Program-made: the position numbers and the translations under genes
Notes under the pieces: model-generated
What the model was told of the DNA's origin: nothing
Database searches by the model: none
The model's input: only the letters and a program-made list of their open reading frames with translations
From: JAZNUH01 sp045592225
Lineage (GTDB): Bacteria; Bacillota; Clostridia; UMGS1883; UMGS1540
DNA: 23,092 nt
Reading direction: 5' to 3'
Assembly: GCA_045592225.1 (NCBI GenBank)
Contig: JAZNUH010000141.1
Location: forward strand, 1 to 23,092
In this document: positions 5,931-12,871 of the stretch, piece by piece
How positions within the stretch are numbered: the first letter of the stretch is position 1
Layout: each line of letters begins with the position of its first letter

Positions 5931-5960
5931 ATAGTGGACAAAATATTAAGGAGGATTTTT

Positions 5961-7439
5961 ATGGAAGGATACAATATTTACAGGGATATATCAACCCGAA
6001 CCAATGGTGATATTTACATTGGTGTTGTAGGCCCGGTGCGGACGGGCAAATCTACTTTTATTAAAAAGTTTATGGACCTTGTGGTGTTGCCCGCAATTGA
6101 AAATGCACCCTCGCGTGAGCGGGCACGGGATGAGCTGCCCCAGAGTGCCGGTGGCAGAACAGTTATGACCACCGAGCCAAAATTTATACCCAACGAGGCA
6201 GTGGAAATAACCCTTTCGCAAAACGCATCCATGAACGTGCGTATGATTGACTGTGTGGGTTATATGGTAAACGGAGCGCTCGGCGCTACCGAGGACGGGC
6301 AGCCAAGAATGGTACGCACGCCCTGGTCGGCAAGCGAAATTCCCTTTGACCGCGCCGCCGAAATAGGCACAGAAAAGGTTATACGCGAGCATTCCACCAT
6401 CGGCATTGTTGTTACTACCGACGGCAGTATTACAGACATCCCCCGCGAAGGGTATCTCCCTGCCGAGGAAAGAGTAATAAACGAGCTTACACAGCTTGGC
6501 AAACCCTTTGTTATCATTTTAAACAGTACCGCACCCCAGGGAAGTGCCTGCAACACAATCAGGGAGCAGCTGGAAGAAAAATATTCGGTTCCTGTTTTGC
6601 CGGTAAACTGTGAGCAGATGGATGAAACAGACATAAACGCAATAATAGAAAGTGTTTTGTTTGAATTTCCCCTTTCTGAAATTTCAATTAATCTGCCCTC
6701 GTGGATTACCTCTCTCGACGATGACCACTACATAAAAAGTGCGGTGCTGGGTTGCATACGCAGTAATATAGGTAATGTTTCCAAGGTAAATCATATAAGC
6801 CATATGATAGCCTCCATTGAAGGCTGCGAGTATGTTTCATCCGCCGAAAGCCGCGAAATTGATTTGGGCACAGGCAGAGTGCTTATTGAAGCCGGCGCTC
6901 CCGACGGATTGTTCTACACAGTTTTAAGTGAAAGCACCGGGCTTGACATTCCCGATGCAGGTGTGCTTATGTCTCTTATGCAGGAGCTTTCAAGTGCAAA
7001 ACAAAAGTATGACCGCCTTGAATATGCCCTGCACCAGGTAAATGAAACAGGCTACGGTATTGTATCACCTTCCATTGACGAGCTGCGCCTTGAAGAACCC
7101 GAAATTGTAAAACAAGGCGGCAGATTTGGTGTGCGCCTGCGTGCGAGTGCACCTTCCATTCATATGATAAGAGCAGACATCGAAACCGAGGTATCCCCTG
7201 TTGTGGGCAGTGAAAAGCAGTCCCAGGAGCTTGTTGAATATCTGCTGAGCGAGTTTGAGGTTGACCCGCAGAAGATATGGGAGTCCAACATTTTCGGCAA
7301 ATCCCTTTATGACCTTGTAAATGCAGGTCTTCACAATAAGCTTGGCAAAATGCCCGACGATGCCAGGGTAAAACTGCGTGAAACTCTGCAAAGAATTATC
7401 AATGAGGGCAGCGGCGGACTTATTTGTATTATATTATAA
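5961..7439 (+). CDS. spoIVA: Stage IV sporulation protein A, spore coat ATPase
   Basis: SpoIVA is the mother-cell ATPase that polymerises on the forespore surface to form the coat basement layer, anchored by SpoVM. From the ATG at 5961 it has 492 residues, which as I recall is the Bacillus length. The Walker A motif GPVRTGKST is at 24-32 (Lys30), the sensor threonines fall at 70-71 (MTTEPK), and Asp97 sits in the Walker B position (MIDCVG), so the ATPase appears intact. The very C-terminus, GGLICIIL, is the conserved segment needed for localisation. AAGGAGG precedes this ATG; a longer in-frame start nine codons upstream would begin inside the promoter palindrome and is rejected. It is transcribed away from gdhA, from a sigma-E-like promoter at 5900-5930. 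No clear terminator follows at once. Confidence 0.95.
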   Translation: MEGYNIYRDISTRTNGDIYIGVVGPVRTGKSTFIKKFMDLVVLPAIENAPSRERARDELPQSAGGRTVMTTEPKFIPNEAVEITLSQNASMNVRMIDCVGYMVNGALGATEDGQPRMVRTPWSASEIPFDRAAEIGTEKVIREHSTIGIVVTTDGSITDIPREGYLPAEERVINELTQLGKPFVIILNSTAPQGSACNTIREQLEEKYSVPVLPVNCEQMDETDINAIIESVLFEFPLSEISINLPSWITSLDDDHYIKSAVLGCIRSNIGNVSKVNHISHMIASIEGCEYVSSAESREIDLGTGRVLIEAGAPDGLFYTVLSESTGLDIPDAGVLMSLMQELSSAKQKYDRLEYALHQVNETGYGIVSPSIDELRLEEPEIVKQGGRFGVRLRASAPSIHMIRADIETEVSPVVGSEKQSQELVEYLLSEFEVDPQKIWESNIFGKSLYDLVNAGLHNKLGKMPDDARVKLRETLQRIINEGSGGLICIIL

Positions 7440-7470
7440 GCCAAAATGCCCAGAGGGAATGAGAAAAATG

Positions 7471-7550
7471 GCACAGAACGAACCAACTGAACCCGAAGGG
7501 GTGAACCCCCGGCAGTACAAAGGTACGGCGGGGGTGAGGTTGGTTCGTAA
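7471..7550 (+). repeat. Structured repeat, copy 1 (three-stem fold)
   Basis: CGAACCAAC (7480-7488) pairs with GTTGGTTCG (7540-7548), closing two inner hairpins: ACCC-GAAG-GGGT, and CCCCCG...CGGGGG with GTAC-AAAG-GTAC inside. A second copy with the same order of stems lies at 9747-9822. It could be a non-coding RNA, a regulatory 3' element of spoIVA, or a mobile palindromic repeat. It lies in the gene-free stretch 7440-7790, which otherwise holds the element at 7564-7630 and the nadE terminator. Confidence 0.55.
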
Positions 7551-7563
7551 CAAAAAGGCCATA

Positions 7564-7630
7564 AAAAAGTGTTTTTAACCCTTCAGCCCCCTTGCCCCCA
7601 ATCTTGGGGGTAATAAGGTACACTTTTTTG
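7564..7630. repeat. 67-bp MITE-like element with inverted ends
   Basis: AAAAAAGTGT (7564-7573) and ACACTTTTTT (7621-7630) are perfect 10-bp inverted ends. Inside lies a second hairpin, CCCCCA/TGGGGG-type around 7596-7611. Read on either strand the structure ends in a T-run, so it may terminate transcription from both spoIVA and nadE. No coding potential. Confidence 0.55.
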
Positions 7631-7676
7631 AAATAAGCAAAATTGCGCACTCTTTGCGCGCAATTTCCTATATTAT

Positions 7677-7711
7677 AAAAAAACAACCGTATTCAGTTTT
7701 GAATACGGTTG
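7677..7711 (-). terminator. Terminator of the HAD-nadE unit
   Basis: CAACCGTATTC (7684-7694) and GAATACGGTTG (7701-7711) form a perfect 11-bp stem with a 6-base loop. On the minus strand it is followed by a T-run (A-run on plus at 7677-7683). It lies 80 bases past the nadE stop. Confidence 0.85.
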
Positions 7712-7790
7712 CTACATATAACAATACAACTGAACTGTTATATTGTACCGCCTATTGCTATTCTTGCCTTTTTGTGTTCCGGGTCTTTTT

Positions 7791-8525
7791 TCACATTTCC
7801 TCCGGGTCAAATATTGGCATGATTTCGAGTTTAAACAGGTTTGCCTTATGCCTTTTATCAATTTTTTCTTTAATTTCTAAATCATCTATTTCGCCTGTGC
7901 GGATGTACCTGTCGAGTACGGCGTAGGTAAAGCCCAGGTTTTCCTCGTCCGACTTACCGCAAAGTCCGTCGATGGGTGTTTTATCCACAAGCTCTGTGGG
8001 TAGTCCAAGCAGTCTGCCTATTTCCTTTACCTCTGCAACGGTGAGTTTTGACATGGGCGAAAAATCGCCCACCGAATCGCCGTAGCGGGTGGAGTAGCCT
8101 ACCCAATCCTCGGAAAGATTGCAGGTGTTACACACTCTGCCGTTACAGCTTTGGGATACGGCATACAGAGTGGTCATTCGCACGCGTGGCGGAATGTTTT
8201 GTATGGTCTGGGCAGATATTTCAATGTCCTTGGGCATATTATCAAGTACACCCTGTACCGCATCGGCAATATTTATTTCGTAATGCTTTATTCCGAGGTG
8301 ATTGCATAAAAGGTACGCCATATCAATATCATGCTGCTCGCCCTTTGGCATAAGCACGCCTATTACCCTGTCCCTGCCAAGTGCCTCAACGCAGAGCGCC
8401 GCCGCAACCGAGCTGTCCTTACCGCCCGATATACCTACAACTGCGCTGCAGCCGGGACCGTTTTCCTCAAAGAATTTTTGTATCCATTTTACACAGTCAT
8501 TTTTGACTTTTTCTGCATTAAACAT
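7791..8525 (-). CDS. nadE: NAD+ synthetase, ammonia-dependent
   Basis: This 244-residue enzyme makes NAD+ from nicotinic acid adenine dinucleotide, ATP and ammonia. The ATP-pyrophosphatase P-loop SGGKDSS is at 33-39. GYSTRYGDSVGDFSPMSKLTVAEVKEIGRLLGLP in the middle, and DKTPIDGLCGKSDEENLGFTYAVLD after it, are the standard NaAD-binding and conserved NadE segments. There is no N-terminal glutaminase (nitrilase) domain, so it should use free ammonia, as other enzymes of this short length do. GGAGGAAAAT precedes the ATG. It starts 12 bases after the HAD phosphatase stop, so the two form an operon, ending at the hairpin at 7684-7711. Confidence 0.92.
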   Translation of the reverse strand: MFNAEKVKNDCVKWIQKFFEENGPGCSAVVGISGGKDSSVAAALCVEALGRDRVIGVLMPKGEQHDIDMAYLLCNHLGIKHYEINIADAVQGVLDNMPKDIEISAQTIQNIPPRVRMTTLYAVSQSCNGRVCNTCNLSEDWVGYSTRYGDSVGDFSPMSKLTVAEVKEIGRLLGLPTELVDKTPIDGLCGKSDEENLGFTYAVLDRYIRTGEIDDLEIKEKIDKRHKANLFKLEIMPIFDPEEM

Positions 8526-8537
8526 ATTTTCCTCCGC

Positions 8538-9350
8538 CTATCTGGGTACTATATCGCCCACGCCCTTTAATATAAATGTGGGACGGTAGGGCATTTCACG
8601 CAGTTCTTTTTCGCCGGTTACACCGGTTAAAACCAAAACTGTGTCCATCTCTGTCTGAATGCCTGCAACAATATCGGTATCCATTCTGTCGCCGATTATT
8701 ACTGCATCCTCACGTTTGCAGCCAAGCTTTCTCATTGCGTGGCGCATAATTAAGGGGTTAGGCTTACCTATAAAGTAAGCGCTTCTGCCTGTTGCAAGCT
8801 CAATGGGTGCGGTAAGTGCGCGGCAGGCAGGCAGAATTCCACGTTCCGAAGGGCCTGTCAGGTCTGTGTTTGTGCCGATAAGCTTTGCACCGCCAAGCAC
8901 AAGATGTATTGCTTTTTCAATTTTTTCGTAGCTGTAGGAACGGCTTTCACCCACTACTACGTAATCGGGGTTTACGTCGTTCATTGTAATGCCTGCATTG
9001 TAAAGGGCATTTAAAAGACCCGCTTCACCAATTACATAGGCGCTGCCGCCCGGGCATTGGGAGGCAAGAAATGATGCTGTTGCCAGCGCGCTTGTATAAA
9101 AGTGGCTCTCGTCTATCTCCAGTCCCATTCTCTCAAGCTTTTTGGAAAGCTCCAGGGGTGAACGCTCACTGCTGTTTGTAAGGAAGAGAAAGTCCTTATC
9201 CTCCTTTTTAAGCCAATCCACAAGCTCTTTTGCGCCGTCAAGCAATTTGTTTCCGTGATAGATAACACCGTCCATATCGGATATAAATGCCTTTTTAGCG
9301 GTAATCTTGCTAATATCACGGGTCATAAGCTTATCTAAGTATTCACTCAT
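8538..9350 (-). CDS. HAD-IIA family phosphatase (NagD/AraL type)
   Basis: A 270-residue HAD-superfamily hydrolase with a type C2 cap. Motif I is SDMDGVIYHG (Asp25 nucleophile, Asp27), motif II TNSS (58-61), motif III Lys196 in GKPNP, and motif IV IGDRMDTDIVAG (Asp221, Asp225). All catalytic positions are present, so it should be active on small phosphorylated metabolites such as sugar or nucleoside monophosphates; the natural substrate is not evident. The ATG at 9348-9350 is chosen because CAAGGAGATAGAAAAT precedes it; an in-frame ATG eight codons upstream has no such site. It is upstream of nadE in the same unit. The rpmB terminator lies just before it, so it may be expressed by read-through. 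Confidence 0.88.
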   Translation of the reverse strand: MSEYLDKLMTRDISKITAKKAFISDMDGVIYHGNKLLDGAKELVDWLKKEDKDFLFLTNSSERSPLELSKKLERMGLEIDESHFYTSALATASFLASQCPGGSAYVIGEAGLLNALYNAGITMNDVNPDYVVVGESRSYSYEKIEKAIHLVLGGAKLIGTNTDLTGPSERGILPACRALTAPIELATGRSAYFIGKPNPLIMRHAMRKLGCKREDAVIIGDRMDTDIVAGIQTEMDTVLVLTGVTGEKELREMPYRPTFILKGVGDIVPR

Positions 9351-9372
9351 ATTTTCTATCTCCTTGTATGAC

Positions 9373-9395
9373 AAAAAGGGCTGCTACTGCAACCC
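9373..9395 (-). terminator. Terminator between rpmB and the HAD gene
   Basis: On the minus strand GGGTTGC (plus 9389-9395) pairs with GCAGCCC (plus 9378-9384) around a 4-base loop and is followed by TTTTT (plus 9373-9377). It lies 22 bases past the rpmB stop and only a short way before the HAD ribosome site. Confidence 0.75.
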
Positions 9396-9416
9396 CCATT
9401 TCTCATTTTTTCTTAA

Positions 9417-9605
9417 TCAAACCGCTCTTGTTACCAGGTTTGAACGCAGGCAACGTGAACAAACGTTAACTGTTTTGGGTGTTCCGTTAACAACTGCCTT
9501 TACCTTTCTGATGTTGGGCTTCCAGCATCTGTTGGATCTTCTGTGTGAATGGCTGACTTTAATACCGAAAGTAACGCCCTTTCCACAAATTTCACATTTA
9601 GCCAT
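9417..9605 (-). CDS. rpmB: 50S ribosomal protein L28
   Basis: A 62-residue ribosomal protein that binds 23S rRNA in the large subunit. It opens MAKCEICGKG, continues with SHSHRRSNRCWKPN, the typical L28 core, and ends near CSRCLRSN. Cys pairs at 4/7 and 49/52 make this the zinc-binding (C+) form, common in Firmicutes, as opposed to the zinc-free paralog made under zinc limitation. AAGGAGGTGCATATAG precedes the ATG. It has its own promoter (9648-9676) and terminator (9373-9395). Confidence 0.95.
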   Translation of the reverse strand: MAKCEICGKGVTFGIKVSHSHRRSNRCWKPNIRKVKAVVNGTPKTVNVCSRCLRSNLVTRAV

Positions 9606-9647
9606 CTATATGCACCTCCTTGATTATTCGTACAACAAAACATAGTT

Positions 9648-9676
9648 ATTATAGCACACATTTTCAAAGTTGACAA
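9648..9676 (-). promoter_or_regulatory. Sigma-A promoter of rpmB
   Basis: On the minus strand TTGTCA (plus 9671-9676) and a perfect TATAAT (plus 9648-9653) are 17 bases apart, and TGC directly before the -10 gives an extended -10. The leader is about 40 bases. This is strong, as expected for a ribosomal protein gene. Confidence 0.85.
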
Positions 9677-9746
9677 GTGTTTTTTTAATTTTTTGAATTT
9701 TTTTGTTTTTTCACCTCATCCCCTCAAAGGAGAAGACTAAAAAAGA

Positions 9747-9822
9747 GTGCAGAATGGACGAACCTTACCCAAAGGGTGGAACCGCTGATTATACGAGGTA
9801 TATCAGCGGTAAGGTTGGTTCA
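9747..9822 (+). repeat. Structured repeat, copy 2 (three-stem fold)
   Basis: It shares with copy 1 (7471-7550) a GCAGAA-type lead, CGAACC, ACCCAAAGGGT (a small hairpin), GGAACC, a long hairpin (CCGCTGAT...ATCAGCGG, 9782-9809) and the end GGTTGGTTC (9813-9821). The outer GAACC/GGTTC pairing is kept while the large inner hairpin differs completely in sequence, which is compensatory evidence for a fold. Function unknown. Confidence 0.55.
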
Positions 9823-9835
9823 TAGTTTGACGGCA

Positions 9836-9864
9836 CAAAAAGAAACCCGCCTATTGCGGGTTTC
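9836..9864 (-). terminator. Terminator of the surface-protein operon
   Basis: GAAACCCGC (9842-9850) and GCGGGTTTC (9856-9864) form a perfect 9-bp stem with a 5-base loop. On the minus strand it runs into TTTTTG. A T-rich tract also follows on the plus strand, so it may work both ways. It lies about 90 bases past the stop of the 964-residue SLH protein gene. Confidence 0.85.
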
Positions 9865-9955
9865 TTCATATTTTTCTTGTTTTTGCACCCTTGTTTGCCT
9901 TAAGTAATATTTTACTTTGCCGTCAAACGCTCTGTGCCTTTTTTAGTTTTTTCTG

Positions 9956-12850
9956 CTATCTGATAACTACAAAGAATCTAATTGCCGTAATTTCCCAAAC
10001 TGTGTAGTAAACATCGCCGGGCATTACATCTGCATAGGTTATTGTTTCAACAGTTTCTTCGTCAAGGTCTATTGCCAGCATCTGTGCTGCTGTGGGGGGC
10101 AAGCTTCTTGTAACAGGAGTAAGAACCGGGTTGCCGCCTACCTCAGCATAAAGATTGTTATTTGTAACAATAAAGTCTGCTGTAGATCTTACTACTGTAC
10201 CGCTGGACATCATATTACCGCCGTGGTACATTGAGCTTTCTGTTGTTGTTCTTCCGTATGTACCAAAGGATGTATTTTCATACATACCGGGTGTTGCTGC
10301 CCTTACAAGCAATGCACAGGTTCTAATTGCGTTGGTTGTATCAACCTCGTATGTAATTATATCACCAAAGCCAAGCTCTGATACATCTATGCCCGATTTG
10401 TCTCTGTTGGGGTCATCCAGGCTGGTGTTTGCATAGCTGTAGCCTATAAGTAATTCCTTGTTGATAACCAGGCTGCTTTCTACACCATCAAAACCGCGCA
10501 GGCGAATTTTTGTAACTGCATCGCCCTCTTCGTCAACCGATCTGGATGTGCCAAGAACCATACCGTATTTAACACCGTTGGAACCGCCGTAAGTGCTGGG
10601 CAGCTTAACAACCTTAGTATTATCATCCGTTTTACCGTTGAGAGCGCCCTGATCCCATACCATTGCGCCTACAACGTGGCCTTCGGAAAGGTCATACATT
10701 TCAGAACAGCCATAGCTTTCGTTATGCATAAGGCCTGTCATCATTTCATACTTATCGTCTGCCGCATCCTCGTGAGGAATTACAAATATTTTTGTAGATG
10801 CCTTTACACCAAAGAATCCGCCGACAGACGAAATTGCATTACCCGAGAATCCGTATACTTCTGCCTTTTTAACGCCTCTGCCGTACAGGTCGCCACGGGG
10901 TGTGTAGTAGGGTGTTACCTTATATTTGTTCTTATCAAGCTGCAGTACCATATTAAAGCCTGCATCACCTGCTGCTGCAGCAGGATCGCCGGATGCATCG
11001 CCCGCTGTTAAAATTTCAAGAATTTTTGTGTTTTCTTCGTTTGCTCTGTATTTAATAAGCTGACGGATTGTTCTGTCAGATTCTGTGTAGTGAATGGTTG
11101 CGCCCGCAGGCTTGAGGCTTGCAGGGGTAATTGTTTCGTACAAAATTCTTTCGGGAATAGCTGCTGCAACTTCGTCTGATTTAACTGTTGTTCCGTTGAG
11201 TATTACTCTGTCTGCCGCGTCAAAGAGTACCATTTCTCCGTCTTCTGTGAATACCTTGAGCTGTCCCTTCTGGTCAATGCCCTTTGTGTTTGCAGCACCA
11301 ACAAGATAACCGTACTTGTATGTGGAGCCAACCTTTGTGTTTACAGCCGCAATATTGCCCATAAAGTCGAGATAAAATGCCGCTGTCATATCAAGCTCGG
11401 GAGCTTTGAGTGAGCCGTTGGGAAGATTTTGGTCAATCTTGTAAGCAGCTTCGGCGATAACAACCTCGCCGTCCTCAAATTCTGTAACCTTGCCTTCTAT
11501 AACTTCTGCGTTCTTAACTATCTTTGTAACCTTGCCGTCTGCACTCTTTGAAACAGAGAGAATATCCCATTCTGCCAGCGCATCCAGACCGATTTCAACA
11601 CCTGTGCTGTCGGTAAGCTGTACCTTCGCTGCTGTGTCCTCTGTGTCAATTACCATGCTGCCTGTGCCGTTTACCGCTTCTTTGAAGTAAACTGATTTTT
11701 CATTTATATTTTTGCCGTTTACAACGTAGTTTACATAGGAGTTAACAAGGATTATGTCATTTGCTCCCTTGTTGTCAACTACAGTTACTACACCCATTTC
11801 AGGGCGGAGGTCTGCCGGTGTCCATTCTTCTTTAACAACGCCGTTTAATACAAGTGTTGCGCCGTCGTCAACTGCAAAATATTTTTCCTTATCGTTTTCG
11901 TCTTTGTATTCAATGTTTGTTTTTGTTGTTTTTTCTGTAATGTAATTTGCATTGAGTGTAAGTGTTGCTGTTGCACCGGGAACACTTGCGTAAAGGAGTA
12001 CAGGAGTTTCTGTATCATCAGGAACCTGATAATAAGCCTTTACCTTGTAGCCTAAAAGTGCGCTTGCATCCGATGTACCTTCTGCAAATACTGCCGAACC
12101 GATTGCAACCTCGCCCTTTGCCACTTTTCTGTCTGTTGTGCCAAGTGCTGTGTAGTAGTCAGCAGTAACAACGCCTTCTGCTACATAAATGCCACGGTAT
12201 TCAGACATAAGTGTTTTATTTTCTGCTTCTGCATATCCGCCCGATGCACCTTCACCGTAGGAAGTCTGTTCAAGGAGAGGGAGTTCAAGCATATTGTACA
12301 TAAGGATTGCCATATCGCTACGTGTGAGCGATGTGTCAGCGCCACTTGCTTCTACGCCCTTAAGCATACCCATCTGAGCAGCTTTTGACATATAACCGCT
12401 GGGATATCCTCCCTGTGCTTCTGCGTGCACCTCATAACCCAGTGCACATACAAACATTTTAACTGCCTGTGCGTATGTTACCTCATCATCGGGAGCGAAG
12501 GTACCGTCGCCCATACCTGCAACAATACCCATTCCGTAAGCCGCTTCAACATTACCTGCTGCCCAGTGGCTTGCAGGAACATCGGAAAACACTGTACCCG
12601 AGCCTGTTTCTCTTTCAAGATCCATAAATCTCATGAGAACTGTTGCCATTTCTGCTCTTGTCATGTTAACATGGGGAGCATACATATCCTGCACTCTGCC
12701 TTCAACAAGACCCAGCGCATAAAGTACTTCTACTGCTTCTTCGCAGTTTGCCCCCTCAATGTCGGTAAAGGGGGATGCCATAGCCGTGCTGATGGTTGCT
12801 GTCATAAGCATAACAACCGTCAACAGGATTGCCCATATTTTCTTTGTCAT
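9956..12850 (-). CDS. Large S-layer homology domain surface protein
   Basis: A 964-residue exported protein. Residues 1-26 are a signal peptide (MTKK, hydrophobic core, cleavage after AMA). Three SLH domains follow: 27-77 (binding motif TRAE at 64-67), 87-138 (motif degenerate, TYAQ) and 148-193 (TRSD at 176-179). SLH triplets bind pyruvylated secondary cell-wall polymer, so the protein should be held on the cell surface. The remaining 770 residues are rich in beta-strand, Thr, Val and Gly, with no catalytic motif I recognise; this is the layout of S-layer or surface-scaffold proteins. It is the last gene of the five-gene cluster, 21 bases after its neighbour, with GAAGGAAGCACA before the ATG. 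Unlike its neighbours its SLH domains are N-terminal. Confidence 0.8.
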   Translation of the reverse strand: MTKKIWAILLTVVMLMTATISTAMASPFTDIEGANCEEAVEVLYALGLVEGRVQDMYAPHVNMTRAEMATVLMRFMDLERETGSGTVFSDVPASHWAAGNVEAAYGMGIVAGMGDGTFAPDDEVTYAQAVKMFVCALGYEVHAEAQGGYPSGYMSKAAQMGMLKGVEASGADTSLTRSDMAILMYNMLELPLLEQTSYGEGASGGYAEAENKTLMSEYRGIYVAEGVVTADYYTALGTTDRKVAKGEVAIGSAVFAEGTSDASALLGYKVKAYYQVPDDTETPVLLYASVPGATATLTLNANYITEKTTKTNIEYKDENDKEKYFAVDDGATLVLNGVVKEEWTPADLRPEMGVVTVVDNKGANDIILVNSYVNYVVNGKNINEKSVYFKEAVNGTGSMVIDTEDTAAKVQLTDSTGVEIGLDALAEWDILSVSKSADGKVTKIVKNAEVIEGKVTEFEDGEVVIAEAAYKIDQNLPNGSLKAPELDMTAAFYLDFMGNIAAVNTKVGSTYKYGYLVGAANTKGIDQKGQLKVFTEDGEMVLFDAADRVILNGTTVKSDEVAAAIPERILYETITPASLKPAGATIHYTESDRTIRQLIKYRANEENTKILEILTAGDASGDPAAAAGDAGFNMVLQLDKNKYKVTPYYTPRGDLYGRGVKKAEVYGFSGNAISSVGGFFGVKASTKIFVIPHEDAADDKYEMMTGLMHNESYGCSEMYDLSEGHVVGAMVWDQGALNGKTDDNTKVVKLPSTYGGSNGVKYGMVLGTSRSVDEEGDAVTKIRLRGFDGVESSLVINKELLIGYSYANTSLDDPNRDKSGIDVSELGFGDIITYEVDTTNAIRTCALLVRAATPGMYENTSFGTYGRTTTESSMYHGGNMMSSGTVVRSTADFIVTNNNLYAEVGGNPVLTPVTRSLPPTAAQMLAIDLDEETVETITYADVMPGDVYYTVWEITAIRFFVVIR

Positions 12851-12871
12851 TGTGCTTCCTTCTTTCTTATA

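Larger units (their letters stand above)
9736..9947. repeat. Nested inverted-repeat region upstream of rpmB
   Basis: ACTAAAAAAG (9736-9745) is inverted at 9938-9947 (CTTTTTTAGT), and GTTTGACGGCA (9825-9835) is inverted at 9918-9928 (TGCCGTCAAAC). The outer pair encloses the structured repeat copy 2, the inner pair encloses the terminator hairpin at 9836-9864. Together they fill most of the gene-free stretch 9606-9955; 9677-9735 shows nothing recognisable apart from AT-rich DNA. Confidence 0.5.

Noticed and set aside
5934..5960. Upstream ATG giving SpoIVA nine extra residues
   Set aside because: It lies inside the promoter palindrome, lacks a ribosome site, and the downstream ATG gives the Bacillus length and residue numbering.
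9769..9785. AAAGGGTGGAACCGC resembles a T-box antiterminator
   Set aside because: No specifier stem, no competing terminator and no aminoacyl-tRNA synthetase or amino-acid gene follows in the right orientation. Copy 1 of the element lacks the exact TGGNACC core.
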